The notes: a model not told the origin generated them from the letters alone. A stretch of DNA of 64,000 nt from Salibacterium salarium (GCF_030813635.1 NZ_JAUSUM010000001.1:806001-870000); one strand, 5' to 3'; numbered from the stretch's first letter, positions 38,781 to 47,817 are shown. Numbers and translations: made by a program.

Positions 38781-39847
38781 GCAGCTGGAATGGCTTAATT
38801 GATGCCTATAAAGATTATTTACCGGTGAATGAAGAAACACCATCACTTACATTAAACGAAGGAAACACCCCATTGGTACGTTTGGAACAATTATCGGACG
38901 AGTGGGGGGCAGACATTTACGTAAAAACCGAAGGGATTAACCCCACTGGTTCTTTTAAAGATCGGGGAATGGTGATGGCTGTTGCCAAAGCGAAAGAGGA
39001 AGGCAGTAAGGCGATTATTTGTGCATCTACAGGTAATACTTCTGCCTCCGCTGCTGCTTATGCTGCAAGAGCTGGTCTTCGTTGCATCGTTGTAATACCT
39101 GAAGGGAAAATAGCACTTGGAAAACTAGCCCAAGCTGTTATGTACGGAGCGGAAGTATTTGAAATTCAAGGTAACTTCGATAACGCTCTCGAGATTGTAC
39201 GTTCAATCAGTGAGAAAGAAAATATAACGCTTGTCAACTCCGTTAACCCTTACCGCATTGAAGGGCAAAAAACATCGGCGTTTGAAGTATGTGACGCATT
39301 GGGAGAAGCCCCTGATATTTTAGCGATACCAGTTGGAAACGCCGGGAATATCACCGCGTATTGGAAAGGATTCAAAGAGTATCACGAGCAAAAAAATACC
39401 GGTCTTCCACAAATGCGCGGTTTTGAAGCGGAAGGTGCTGCTGCGATAGTACAAGATAAAGTCATTGAAGAACCAGAAACGGTTGCTACAGCAATTCGTA
39501 TCGGAAACCCTGCAAGCTGGAGTAAAGCTGTTGATGCGGCAACCGAATCGAACGGCGAAATCAGCTACGTGACTGATGATGAAATTTTGGAAGCTTATCA
39601 ACTTCTTGCCCAAAAAGAAGGAGTGTTTGCTGAACCTGCCTCGTGTGCATCCATGGCTGGACTAAAGAAACAATTAGAAAACGGTACTATTGCTAAAGGG
39701 TCAAAAGTCGTTTGTGTTTTAACTGGAAATGGATTAAAAGATCCAAGTACTGCGATTGATACAGTAACGGTAAAACCAACAGTTCTGCCGAATAGTGAGG
39801 AAGCCTTTCTTGAAAAATTAAAAGGTGGTGTTGCAGGTGGAAGGTGA
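38777..39847 (+). CDS. thrC: Threonine synthase
   Basis: PLP enzyme making threonine from O-phosphohomoserine, 356 residues, the short bacterial form. PLP Lys61 in TGSFKDRGM, substrate region [17 protein letters not shown], phosphate-binding [13 protein letters not shown]. Start overlaps the hom stop (ATGA); AGGGAGG lies upstream within hom. thrB begins 5 nt after its stop. Confidence 0.97.
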   Translation: MSSWNGLIDAYKDYLPVNEETPSLTLNEGNTPLVRLEQLSDEWGADIYVKTEGINPTGSFKDRGMVMAVAKAKEEGSKAIICASTGNTSASAAAYAARAGLRCIVVIPEGKIALGKLAQAVMYGAEVFEIQGNFDNALEIVRSISEKENITLVNSVNPYRIEGQKTSAFEVCDALGEAPDILAIPVGNAGNITAYWKGFKEYHEQKNTGLPQMRGFEAEGAAAIVQDKVIEEPETVATAIRIGNPASWSKAVDAATESNGEISYVTDDEILEAYQLLAQKEGVFAEPASCASMAGLKKQLENGTIAKGSKVVCVLTGNGLKDPSTAIDTVTVKPTVLPNSEEAFLEKLKGGVAGGR

Positions 39848-39851
39848 AAAA

Positions 39852-40766
39852 ATGGTCATCACTGTTCCGGCTAGTTCTGCTAATCTAGGGCCAGGCTTTG
39901 ATTCTATCGGTCTGGCGGTTAACCGATTTTTGACTTTAGAGGCAGAAAAAGCAGCAGAATGGAGTTTTTCTTCCACTTCTTCCGAATTAGATGGAATTGC
40001 TGAAGGAAAAGATAATCTTGTTTATCAAGTGGCAGAAGAACTGGCTAGACAGCTTGGAATGGATCTTCCACCATGTGAAGTCAAGATGACCAGTGATATT
40101 CCACTTGCGCGCGGATTAGGCAGCAGTGCAGCAGCGATTATAGCTGCGATTGAACTAACAGATCAGCTGACAGGTGCCTCTTTAACAAAAGAAGAAAAAA
40201 TGAGGTTTGCGAGTTTGTGGGAAGGACACCCGGATAACGTCGGACCTTGTCTTTACGGAGGATTAATTGTCGGGACGCATACAGATGAAGATACAAACAT
40301 GGTTCATTGTGGTGTGCCAGACGTTGATTTAGTAATGGCCGTTCCGGATTCCGAGTTAATGACAAAAAAAGCGCGTGGTATTTTGCCTGAGCAGTTGGAG
40401 TACCATCATTCGATTCGTGGTAGTTCTGTCAGCAATGTTTTAGTGGCAGCACTCTTGAAAGAAGACTGGGAACTGGCAGGTAAAATGATGGGACGCGATG
40501 TGTTTCATCACCCATACCGAGCAAAACTAGTGCCAGGCCTACTAAGTATAATGGATAACATTCAAGATTATGGTGCATATGGGGCTGCGTTGAGTGGAGC
40601 TGGTCCTACTGTCATGTGTTTAGCACCACGTGGAAGTGGAGAATATGTTAGAAACAAGCTTCAAGCTGATTATCCTGATTTTCATGTACAAACAGCGGAG
40701 CCAGCAGCATTCGGTGCTGTGGTCCAATATATGAAGATGAAAGAAAATAGCGGCATGTCTATGTAA
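39852..40766 (+). CDS. thrB: Homoserine kinase
   Basis: GHMP kinase phosphorylating homoserine for ThrC, 304 residues. N-terminal VPASSANLGPGFDSIGLA, ATP-binding PLARGLGSSAAAIIAAI, C-terminal GAYGAALSGAGPTVMCLAP. ATG 39852 preferred (GGTGGAAGGTG upstream); a GTG 27 nt earlier lies inside thrC. End of the threonine operon. Confidence 0.97.
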   Translation: MVITVPASSANLGPGFDSIGLAVNRFLTLEAEKAAEWSFSSTSSELDGIAEGKDNLVYQVAEELARQLGMDLPPCEVKMTSDIPLARGLGSSAAAIIAAIELTDQLTGASLTKEEKMRFASLWEGHPDNVGPCLYGGLIVGTHTDEDTNMVHCGVPDVDLVMAVPDSELMTKKARGILPEQLEYHHSIRGSSVSNVLVAALLKEDWELAGKMMGRDVFHHPYRAKLVPGLLSIMDNIQDYGAYGAALSGAGPTVMCLAPRGSGEYVRNKLQADYPDFHVQTAEPAAFGAVVQYMKMKENSGMSM

Positions 40767-40774
40767 TAGGGAAG

Positions 40775-40804
40775 CGTCCTCCTTTTTAAAGAGGACGTTT
40801 TTTT
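40775..40804 (+). terminator. Rho-independent terminator after thrB
   Basis: GCGTCCTC / GAGGACG followed by seven T. Confidence 0.9.
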
Positions 40805-40862
40805 CGTAAGATAAGAATCTTTTGACTAAACTTGTCCTTATTTCTTCTCTTTTCAACAATAC

Positions 40863-40900
40863 AAAAAAGATACCCTTATTTTTCATAAGGGCATCTTTAA
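40863..40900 (-). terminator. Rho-independent terminator for yutI (minus strand)
   Basis: On the minus strand AAGATGCCCTTATG / ATAAGGGTATCTT followed by a T run. Confidence 0.85.
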
Positions 40901-40915
40901 ACATGTGAGTATATT

Positions 40916-41155
40916 TTAAAATACTTGTTCAAGTTCTACTACGCCAGGAACCTCTTCTAGCAGAGCGCGCTCGATTCCGGCTTTTAATGTAATGGTTGAA
41001 GATGGGCAAGAGCCGCAAGCTCCCATAAGACGAACTTTTACAATACCGTCTTCCACATCAACCAATTCAACGTCCCCACCATCACGAAGCAAGAAGGGGC
41101 GCAATTTTTCAAGAACTTCTGTAACTTGAGCGTGCATATCCGTCGTTTGTGGCAT
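40916..41155 (-). CDS. yutI: NifU C-terminal domain protein (NfuA-like, YutI)
   Basis: 79-residue Fe-S scaffold/carrier domain. [26 protein letters not shown] is the family N-terminal half; the cluster ligands are the CxxC in [14 protein letters not shown]. Such proteins deliver [4Fe-4S] clusters to apoproteins. AAAGGAGAG ribosome binding site on the minus strand. Stands between thrB and the TetR/NDH-2 fusion. Confidence 0.93.
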   Translation of the reverse strand: MPQTTDMHAQVTEVLEKLRPFLLRDGGDVELVDVEDGIVKVRLMGACGSCPSSTITLKAGIERALLEEVPGVVELEQVF

Positions 41156-41309
41156 GATTTGATCTCTCCTTTCTTTTCTTTCATTATACTACCCATTTTG
41201 GAGAAATTCCACAATCATAAGGGCTTAATCCATATTCTACTATGAAACGCACGTAGATGACAACCGAAGCACTTCTATAAATGAGTATAATCAATATATG
41301 GATTAGGTG

Positions 41310-42950
41310 TTATACGCCGGAATGGTGTTTATACATCCAAAGCACACCACTTTTTAGTAAGCGGGCCACACGTCCAGTTAAAGCAGTGTCTCCCATAACA
41401 CCAAATCCATGTTTTTTACCGAGAGATCCAAGAACACCTTTTAATTTTATAGCAGGTAACCGTTTCGGTATTTCTTCCCCTTTCCAACGCTTTTTTAGAA
41501 CCATCGCAATTTGTTCCGCTTGACCTTCCGCCAGTTGAGCACTAGGAGCATGAGGAAGACTGGCACAGTCGCCAACGACGAAAATATTTTCATTGTCAGG
41601 AAGATGGTGATGATTAGTGAGAATGATACGCCCCTTTTCATCTTTTTCCACATCCAAATCTCGAACGACTTTGTTAGGTTGAATGCCAGCTGTCCAAATA
41701 ATTGCTTTCGATTCAATGAATTCATCGTGATTATACAGCCCGTTTTCATCGACCTGCGTAATATCTGAATTACTTATAACGTCAACTTGATGTTTTTCAA
41801 ACCAATTTTGTACGTAGTTACTAAGCCTTTTAGGGAACATCGGCAGAATCGTTTCGCCGCGATCAAATAGTTGAATATGAAGGTCATCTCGACTTTCACG
41901 AAGTTCACTGGAAAGCTCAACCCCGCTTAAACCAGCTCCTACAACGGAAACAGTAGAGTTAGCAGGAAGGTTATTAAGCGTTTCATAGGTCCTCCGTGTT
42001 TTTTCCATGCTTTGAATACTGTACGTATGTTTATCTGCTCCCGGTACACCATGATATTTGTCTTCACAGCCAAGACCGATAATTAAATAATCGTAGGAAA
42101 TCGGATCTTCTCCCCGTAAATGAATGAGGTTCTCATCTTTATCAATACGGTCTACAGTGCCAAAATGAAGTGTAAGTCTTTCTTCTTTTGGAAATGGAAC
42201 TCTGACGTCCTGATCAGACTCTGTTCCGGCAGCAAGAGCATAATATTCTGTTTTTAAACAGTGATAAGGCAATTTATCTACAAGTATAAGTTCAACGTCA
42301 TCCGGAAGGTCATTTGGAAGCATTTTCTGCAAAATTCTCATACCACCGTAGCCCCCGCCTAAAACAACTAATTTTTTCATAGCGCGATGTCCCCTTTTTG
42401 TTAAAATACCATTAAGGCTCGTATGTAGAAGTAACATTAATTGATCAAGAAAACCATCTCTCGTTTCCTCAGTACAAGTGGATAGCATGTAATAAAAGTG
42501 ACTGTTTATAATGTTTGCCCATAAGGAGAGATTAGCGTTACTTTCTATTTCCTCTTCATTTTTTCCTGCTGAAAGAACTTCCTCCCATTTTTTTAAAAGC
42601 AGGGAATCCTTTTCAATCAAGTGCTGCCAGGTGAGGCGGGTTAAATCTTGATTTAAATGAAATTCTCCAAGAAAGTAGCTGAAGTGAGCACGTAATTTTG
42701 AAAGAAAAGGTAAACGTTTCAAGCCATATGTTTTTATATAGTGATCGACTTTATACAGCCTATCTTTAGCTAACGTATGCATGAGGGATTCTTTTGTCGG
42801 GAAATAATTAAAAAAAGTTCCTTTTGCAACTTCGGCTGTTTCTGTAATTTCTTGCACGGTTGTCGCTTCAAATCCTTTGTGGCGAAAAAGTTCAACCGCT
42901 GCATGTAATATTCTTTCTTGTGTTTGCTGTTTTTTTTCAGAACGATTCAT
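41310..42950 (-). CDS. TetR-type regulator fused in frame to NDH-2-family flavoprotein (YutJ-like)
   Basis: One uninterrupted frame of 546 residues. Residues 1-190 are a complete TetR repressor: HTH region ATTVQEITETAEVAKGTFFNYF and a ligand domain ending LLHTSLNGILTKRG. Residues 191-546 are a complete NDH-2-type NAD(P)H dehydrogenase like Yut[18 protein letters not shown] (FAD site), SVVGAGLSGVELSSELRE (NADH site), IFVVGDCASLPHAP. The domains meet at RGHRAMKKL with no stop. AAAAGGGGA lies 9 nt before the internal ATG (42380), so a free 356-residue flavoprotein could also be made. ATG 42950 used; TTG 42962 abuts GGAG. The NDH-2 part lacks an obvious amphipathic C-terminal membrane anchor. Confidence 0.85.
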   Translation of the reverse strand: MNRSEKKQQTQERILHAAVELFRHKGFEATTVQEITETAEVAKGTFFNYFPTKESLMHTLAKDRLYKVDHYIKTYGLKRLPFLSKLRAHFSYFLGEFHLNQDLTRLTWQHLIEKDSLLLKKWEEVLSAGKNEEEIESNANLSLWANIINSHFYYMLSTCTEETRDGFLDQLMLLLHTSLNGILTKRGHRAMKKLVVLGGGYGGMRILQKMLPNDLPDDVELILVDKLPYHCLKTEYYALAAGTESDQDVRVPFPKEERLTLHFGTVDRIDKDENLIHLRGEDPISYDYLIIGLGCEDKYHGVPGADKHTYSIQSMEKTRRTYETLNNLPANSTVSVVGAGLSGVELSSELRESRDDLHIQLFDRGETILPMFPKRLSNYVQNWFEKHQVDVISNSDITQVDENGLYNHDEFIESKAIIWTAGIQPNKVVRDLDVEKDEKGRIILTNHHHLPDNENIFVVGDCASLPHAPSAQLAEGQAEQIAMVLKKRWKGEEIPKRLPAIKLKGVLGSLGKKHGFGVMGDTALTGRVARLLKSGVLWMYKHHSGV

Positions 42951-43050
42951 ATTTTTTATCAACTCCGGATGTTACGCTGTTTGACTCCGTCTTATGATGC
43001 TCACGTAAGATAGTGCGGAGAAACAAAAAGAACAACTGTATTGCAAAAAA

Positions 43051-43062
43051 TGACCTCGGTCA
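43051..43062. promoter_or_regulatory. Palindromic operator, probably bound by the TetR domain
   Basis: TGACCTCGGTCA, arms TGACC/GGTCA, positioned a few bases downstream of the minus-strand -10 box of the TetR/NDH-2 gene and upstream of yuzB. The position is right for autorepression and might affect both divergent genes. Confidence 0.6.
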
Positions 43063-43068
43063 CTTTAG

Positions 43069-43097
43069 ATTATAACGATTTTATGACAGATTTACAA
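43069..43097 (-). promoter_or_regulatory. Sigma-A promoter of the TetR/NDH-2 gene
   Basis: On the minus strand TTGTAA, 17-nt spacer, TATAAT; the operator palindrome overlaps the expected start site. The -35 shares bases with a weaker plus-strand promoter TTTACA-17-TATGAC (43091-43119) facing yuzB. Confidence 0.72.
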
Positions 43098-43199
43098 CAA
43101 TCCATCACCATTCTATGACAATGGATATAAGCAGACGTGTTGACTAATTATTTAAGCAACGATAGGATTATTGAGAGACTCGTAAAGAAGGTGAAACAA

Positions 43200-43436
43200 A
43201 TGAGGCCTATTATAGAATTTTGCCTAAGTAATTTGGCAAGCGGGTCGCAAGAGGCAATGGAAGAATTAGAAAAAGATCCTAACCTTGATATCATCGAATA
43301 CGGCTGTTTAGGAAACTGTGCTCAATGTGCGATAAGCATGTATGCATTAGTAAATGGTGAAGTCGTAGATGGGGATGACCCGGAAGATTTGGTTTCCAAC
43401 ATTTATCAACATTTGGAGGAAAATCCAATGTTTTAA
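43200..43436 (+). CDS. yuzB: DUF1450 family protein YuzB
   Basis: 78-residue protein starting [15 protein letters not shown], with [21 protein letters not shown] in the middle: a Cys cluster (C, then CxxC) on a thioredoxin-like fold typical of DUF1450. ATG 43200 chosen because AAGAAGGTG lies directly upstream; the longer frame to 43137 has no site. It is divergent from the TetR/NDH-2 gene, echoing the yuzB-yutJ adjacency of B. subtilis. Function unknown; a metal or redox role is likely. Confidence 0.88.
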   Translation: MRPIIEFCLSNLASGSQEAMEELEKDPNLDIIEYGCLGNCAQCAISMYALVNGEVVDGDDPEDLVSNIYQHLEENPMF

Positions 43437-43440
43437 TAGA

Positions 43441-43493
43441 AGGAGGCTGCTTTTTTAAGACAGGTCGTCTGTTCTGAAAGCAGTCTCTTTTAT
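43441..43493 (+). terminator. Rho-independent terminator after yuzB
   Basis: GAGGCTGCTTT / AAAGCAGTCTC with an inner hairpin in the loop and TTTT after. Confidence 0.8.
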
Positions 43494-43524
43494 ACATAAC
43501 AATAAATGAAGGGTCGGTGTCAAA

Positions 43525-43761
43525 ATGAAATTAATTCCGTTTGAGAATACATGGCCTTATGAAAAAATGGGAGAAGATATTTACATTGAAGAATGTCCTT
43601 ATTGCAAAGAAACGAATGTCTTAACCTATATGAAAGAAGAACATTTACAACAAGCGAAAGACGGCATTAAAACTCGCGTTGTTATGCCATGCTGTCATGC
43701 AACTATGATTGTTGCAGATGCGGATGATGATTACTTTTGGACAACGGAGCGGTTACGATAG
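43525..43761 (+). CDS. Small Cys-containing hypothetical protein upstream of dapF
   Basis: 78 residues, family not recognised. It begins [23 protein letters not shown], then [13 protein letters not shown] and later [12 protein letters not shown]: a CxxC pair and a CCH group that could together bind one zinc, or act in redox. The C-terminus is acidic. RBS is weak (GGGTCGG). It ends 13 nt before dapF, with its own 3' end carrying the dapF ribosome binding region, suggesting a two-gene operon. Confidence 0.75.
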   Translation: MKLIPFENTWPYEKMGEDIYIEECPYCKETNVLTYMKEEHLQQAKDGIKTRVVMPCCHATMIVADADDDYFWTTERLR

Positions 43762-43774
43762 AAGGGAAGAAATA

Positions 43775-44632
43775 ATGAATTTCACAAAAATGCATGGATT
43801 AGGTAATAGTTATATTTATGTGGACTTATTTGAAGAGTCACTCGAAGAACAAGAACTTTCCTCTTTAGCAGAGGCTGTTGCTGACAAAAATACGGGGATT
43901 GGTTCGGATGGATTGATTTTGATTGGACCGTCCGAAACAGAAGATATACGAATGAGAGTATTTAATGCTGATGGTTCGGAAGCAAGAAACTGCGGAAATG
44001 GGATACGTTGTGCAGTTAAACTTGCTTATGAGAAGGGCATAATCCCAAATACAGAAATAACGGTCGAAACCCTTGGAGGAAGAGTGAAAGCAATACTTGA
44101 AATTGATTCTTCATCGGATGAGGTGGAACGTGTAACAGTGGATATGGGAAAGCCAAGACTGCAGAAACAACAACTACCACTCACCAATGGTGAACCAGAA
44201 CAACAAACGATTGAAGAACCGATTCAAGTAAACGGGGAAACGTTACGAATGACTGCAGTATCGATGGGAAATCCCCATGCCGTTTTTTTTGAAAAGGATA
44301 TTCAATATGCTCCGGTTTCATTGATTGGTCCCTATTTGGAAAAACACAAGATGTTTCCGGAATGGGCGAATATAGAATTTGTAGAAATGGTGTCTGAACA
44401 AGAAATGCATTTTCGTGTATGGGAAAGAGGTTCTGGAATTACACAGGCATGTGGAACAGGGGCATGTGCAGCGGTTGTTGCAGCAGTACTGACGGGACGT
44501 GCCAGTAAAGGGAAAGAAATAATCGTTCATTTGCTTGGCGGAGACTTGTGCGTGACATGGGATATGAATGGAACGGTATGGATGAACGGACCGGCAGAAA
44601 CAATCTGTACAGGCATATATAACAGAAAATAA
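43775..44632 (+). CDS. dapF: Diaminopimelate epimerase
   Basis: Converts LL- to meso-diaminopimelate for lysine and peptidoglycan, 285 residues. The two catalytic Cys are Cys73 in [11 protein letters not shown] and Cys226 in [12 protein letters not shown]-terminal [15 protein letters not shown] (most family members have GNDF/GNDY; here NSY). ATG 43775 preceded by GGGAAG; upstream in-frame codons overlap the preceding gene. Confidence 0.96.
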   Translation: MNFTKMHGLGNSYIYVDLFEESLEEQELSSLAEAVADKNTGIGSDGLILIGPSETEDIRMRVFNADGSEARNCGNGIRCAVKLAYEKGIIPNTEITVETLGGRVKAILEIDSSSDEVERVTVDMGKPRLQKQQLPLTNGEPEQQTIEEPIQVNGETLRMTAVSMGNPHAVFFEKDIQYAPVSLIGPYLEKHKMFPEWANIEFVEMVSEQEMHFRVWERGSGITQACGTGACAAVVAAVLTGRASKGKEIIVHLLGGDLCVTWDMNGTVWMNGPAETICTGIYNRK

Positions 44633-44676
44633 AAGCATGGAAGTAGGGGGAAACCCCCTACTCTCCATGCTTTTTT
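44631..44676. terminator. Bidirectional terminator between dapF and the radical SAM gene
   Basis: AAAAGCATGGA and AGTAGGGG pair with CCCCTACT and TCCATGCTTTT around a GAAA-type loop; A and T runs flank it, serving both convergent genes. Confidence 0.92.
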
Positions 44677-45772
44677 AATATGCTTTTATCGTATTGTAGA
44701 AAGTATCTCGTTCAATTGGTTGTTTATTGGCGCCTTTAATGAGGTGAATCAGTTCTTTTCTTGTGAGACCTTGAGTGGTAAGAGCTCCAACAGAATGAGA
44801 AATCCGCTCTTCAATTAAAGTGCCATGTATGTCATCAGAACCGAATGTAAGCGCCATTTGTGTTAATTGTGCACCGATATTAATCCAATACGCTTTAATG
44901 TGATCAAAATTATCGAGCATTAAACGAGAAATCGCAACCGTACGCATATCATCATACGGAGATGTACGTTGATGCCAGCCGGCGTTTACTTTGCGGGGCT
45001 GCATAGCAAGCGGAATAAAAACCATAAATCCACTGGTCTTGTCTTGCAGTTGGCGTAAGCGGTCCATATGAATAAGCCGTTCTTCAAACGTATCAATGGA
45101 ACCGTATAGCATTGTTGCATGGGTTTTCATCCCAAGGTTGTGTGCTGTCTCGTGTGCTTCGAGCCACTCGTAAGTGGAAGCTTTGTCGGGGCTCATTTTT
45201 GCCCGGTAGCGCTCTGTGAGTATTTCAGCACCGCCGCCAGGAAGAGTATCCAAACCAGCTTTCATCAATTCCTCTAATACTTCTTTCATAGAAAGACCGG
45301 AAATCCTCGCGAAAAATTCAATTTCAGCTGCAGTGTATGCTTTAATTGAAGCTTGAGGATAATGCTTTTTAAGCGTTCGGACTGTATTTAAGTAATAGTC
45401 AAAACCAACATCTACGTTATGACCGCCGACGATATGGAATTCTTTAATGTTGTCATTCCAACGTTTTTCGACGTAATCCAGTAGTTCTTCTTCATGCATA
45501 GTGTACGCGCCTTCTTCTCCCGGTTTACGTTTGAAACCGCAGAAACTGCAGCTTGCTTCACACACATTTGTAGGATTGATGTACATATTTTCTATAAAAT
45601 ATACATTGTCTCCGTTTTTGTTGCGATTTACTTGATCTGCCAGTTGTGCAATGGTCAATAGGTCGCTCGTTTCGTACAAATAAAGACCGTCTTCTATCGA
45701 TAGACGAACTCCTTTTTGTACTTTGTCGGCAATTTCCTCCATTTTGGTATCTTTCATTAACGTAACTGCCAT
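44675..45772 (-). CDS. Radical SAM enzyme, aminofutalosine synthase (MqnE)-like, downstream copy
   Basis: 365 residues. Radical SAM motif with Cys71, Cys75, Cys78 (CEASCSFC) after INPTNV, then EFHIVGGHNVDVGFDYYL, GLDTLPGGGAEIL and a C-terminal ERDTFYN. These are features of the MqnC/MqnE/CofH group, closest to MqnE, which joins the adenosyl radical to a carboxyvinyl-oxybenzoate in futalosine-type menaquinone synthesis. It diverges in the substrate region (IPLAMQPRKVNA against the usual AFHPENTEL), so a different substrate is possible. ATG 45772 has GGAAGG upstream. Starts 25 nt after the upstream copy. Confidence 0.85.
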   Translation of the reverse strand: MAVTLMKDTKMEEIADKVQKGVRLSIEDGLYLYETSDLLTIAQLADQVNRNKNGDNVYFIENMYINPTNVCEASCSFCGFKRKPGEEGAYTMHEEELLDYVEKRWNDNIKEFHIVGGHNVDVGFDYYLNTVRTLKKHYPQASIKAYTAAEIEFFARISGLSMKEVLEELMKAGLDTLPGGGAEILTERYRAKMSPDKASTYEWLEAHETAHNLGMKTHATMLYGSIDTFEERLIHMDRLRQLQDKTSGFMVFIPLAMQPRKVNAGWHQRTSPYDDMRTVAISRLMLDNFDHIKAYWINIGAQLTQMALTFGSDDIHGTLIEERISHSVGALTTQGLTRKELIHLIKGANKQPIERDTFYNTIKAY

Positions 45773-45797
45773 TGTATCCTTCCTTTCCTGGAGCGGT

Positions 45798-46901
45798 TCA
45801 ATGATATGTTTGGATAACATTGTACAGCGTATCACGCTCTACCGGCTTTTTTCCAGTTTCTTTTATCATGTCAATGAACCACTGTTTAGGTATCATTTGG
45901 GCTGCACTGTTCCCGGCGGCATGTACAATTTGCTCCTCCATCACGGTTCCATCCAAGTCATCTGCTCCGAACTGAAGAGCGACCTGAGCCAGTTTTTTTC
46001 CAATCAACATCCAAAACGCACGAATGTGGGGGAAATTATCAAGCATCAGTCTCGCCACAGCTAGTATTTTTAAGTCATACCAGCCTGTCGTTTCGTTTTC
46101 AATCTGGAATTCCTTCGCCAGGTCTGTGTTTTCTGGCTGGAAAGCAAAACCAAAGAAAGCATTAAATCCATGTGTTTCATCTTGTAAATCACGTAAGCGT
46201 ATCAAGTGGTCAATGACATGCTCCGGTTTTTCAATATGGCCGTAGAGAATAGATGCGTTGGATTTCATTCCTATTTCATGGGTTTTACGGTGAATGTCAA
46301 ACCAGCGGCTAGCATTGGTTTTATGACCTGAAATAGTCTTCCGAATGACAGGATCGAATATTTCAGCTCCTCCTCCAAGTATGGAATCAAGTCCTGCTTT
46401 ACGCAATCTTTCCAGTGCTTTTTCGACGGGTATTTTAGCAACCTTGGCGAGATAATCTATTTCTACAGCCGTGAAAGCTTGGATGTGGATGTCTGGATTA
46501 TGTTGTTTAGATATGGTCATCATATCTTCGTAGTAGCTAAAAGGCAGCTTTGGATTAACCCCGCCAACAATATGCAATTCTTTGTAACCTTTTCCTTTCA
46601 TTTCAATGAACTTTTGTTTTAAATCGTCCAAGGAAAGGGAATAAGAACTAGGATGATTTGGTTTTACCCCAAATGCACAAAGTTTGCATTGAAGATAACA
46701 GACATTGGTGTAATTAAGGTGAGTGTTTTGAATAAAATAAACATTATTTCCATGAAGTCGTTCTTTTACTTGGTCAGCCAATAAACCAAGTTGTAGTAAG
46801 TTATTGGATTTCATTAAAAAAGCGCCATCTTCAAAAGAAAGTCTTTCTGCACCATGAATTTTTTCAATAATGTCCGACATTTGTGTAGACGTGGTTTTTA
46901 T
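45798..46901 (-). CDS. Radical SAM enzyme, aminofutalosine synthase (MqnE)-like, upstream copy
   Basis: 367 residues if translation begins at the ATA codon 46901. AAAAGGAGG lies 7 nt before this ATA, no ATG/GTG/TTG is at the right distance, and the first in-frame ATG (46880) is about 28 nt from the site. With ATA the length matches the downstream copy (365). Cys68, Cys72, Cys75 (CYLQCKLC) follow LNYTNV; ELHIVGGVNPKLPFSYYEDMM, GLDSILGGGAEIF, FAFQPENTDL and PVERDTLYNV are MqnE-like. This copy is the closer match to canonical MqnE. No mqnA, B, C or D is in the window. Confidence 0.85.
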   Translation of the reverse strand: MKTTSTQMSDIIEKIHGAERLSFEDGAFLMKSNNLLQLGLLADQVKERLHGNNVYFIQNTHLNYTNVCYLQCKLCAFGVKPNHPSSYSLSLDDLKQKFIEMKGKGYKELHIVGGVNPKLPFSYYEDMMTISKQHNPDIHIQAFTAVEIDYLAKVAKIPVEKALERLRKAGLDSILGGGAEIFDPVIRKTISGHKTNASRWFDIHRKTHEIGMKSNASILYGHIEKPEHVIDHLIRLRDLQDETHGFNAFFGFAFQPENTDLAKEFQIENETTGWYDLKILAVARLMLDNFPHIRAFWMLIGKKLAQVALQFGADDLDGTVMEEQIVHAAGNSAAQMIPKQWFIDMIKETGKKPVERDTLYNVIQTYH

Positions 46902-47115
46902 AAAAGCGCCTCCTTTTAACACTATTTGTTCAATGAATATTATACTACTAGATTTTAGGGAATAAAAGAGTGACGGTTGGTATTTAATAATAAGAAACGT
47001 CTTTCTGTGGAAAATTTTACCGTACACAATAATTGTTTTTTTATGGAAAAAAAGGTAGAATAGAAATAATAGTCAGTGTTTGTGTTGCTTGAATCAAAGA
47101 GGGAGGGGAGAGAAA

Positions 47116-47337
47116 GTGGAGGATAATGTTCATCGTTATTTTCAGAAAGAGCACATAGAATTACTCCGTAAAAAGATGATGGAAGAAGCGGAAATTCACG
47201 GATTTCATCATCCTTTAGTCCATCACTACAGTCAGCGAATTGATCAGGAACACAATAGAATGCTTGGTTTACATGCTCCAAAGGATCTTTTCCCTTCAAA
47301 AATATATCCAACTCGGAAAAATTGGCAGATTGTTTGA
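47116..47337 (+). CDS. Spo0E-like aspartyl-phosphate phosphatase family protein
   Basis: 73 residues from GTG 47116 (GGGAGGGGAGAG upstream). The Spo0E-family helix pair is clear: IELLRKKMMEEAEIHGFHHPLVHHYSQRIDQEHNRML, with the SQxxD core of the signature SQELD. Family members dephosphorylate Spo0A~P and hold back sporulation. The last residue of the usual SQ-x-L-D is shifted (RID), so activity is likely but not certain. A single gene ahead of yutM. Confidence 0.82.
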   Translation: MEDNVHRYFQKEHIELLRKKMMEEAEIHGFHHPLVHHYSQRIDQEHNRMLGLHAPKDLFPSKIYPTRKNWQIV

Positions 47338-47413
47338 TACGTGTTAATAAAAACGATATACTTTTATTAGCATTGTGGTGCCGACTATTACTATTGGAAG
47401 AGGAGGTTTTTCC

Positions 47414-47767
47414 ATGATTACAATCACAGATGCTGCTGCAGCGCAAGTGCAGGAGATGATGAAAGAAGAAGAGGATGAGAACCTTAAGCTTCGCGTAGGG
47501 GTCAAAGGTGGAGGTTGTTCCGGCTTATCCTACGGTATGGGCTTTGATACAGAAGTGGAAGAGACCGATAATGTTATTGAACAAAACGGTTTGAGTGTTC
47601 TTGTTGATAAAGAAAGTGCTGATGTACTTGAAGGTGTTGTCATTGATTATAAGCAAAATATGATGGGCGGAGGCTTCACCATCGATAATCCGAACGCTAT
47701 CGCAAATTGCGGCTGTGGAAGCTCATTTAAAACAGCAACAAGAGCTGGTACACCGGAAGATTGTTAA
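47414..47767 (+). CDS. yutM: A-type Fe-S carrier protein YutM (HesB/IscA/ErpA family)
   Basis: 117 residues, the usual length. MITITDAAAAQVQEMM at the N-terminus and the three cluster Cys in GGGCSGLSYGMGF and NCGCGSSF near the C-terminus. A-type carriers pass clusters from the Suf scaffold to targets such as radical SAM enzymes. ATG 47414 chosen for AGGAGG 8 nt upstream. Convergent with yumC. Confidence 0.95.
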   Translation: MITITDAAAAQVQEMMKEEEDENLKLRVGVKGGGCSGLSYGMGFDTEVEETDNVIEQNGLSVLVDKESADVLEGVVIDYKQNMMGGGFTIDNPNAIANCGCGSSFKTATRAGTPEDC

Positions 47768-47776
47768 AGTAAAAGT

Positions 47777-47817
47777 AAAAAAATCCCTTGCGGCGAATTC
47801 GTTGCAGGGGATTTTTT
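47777..47817. terminator. Bidirectional terminator after yutM
   Basis: AAAAAATCCCTTGC pairs with GTTGCAGGGGATTTTTT around GGCGAATTC. Confidence 0.9.
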
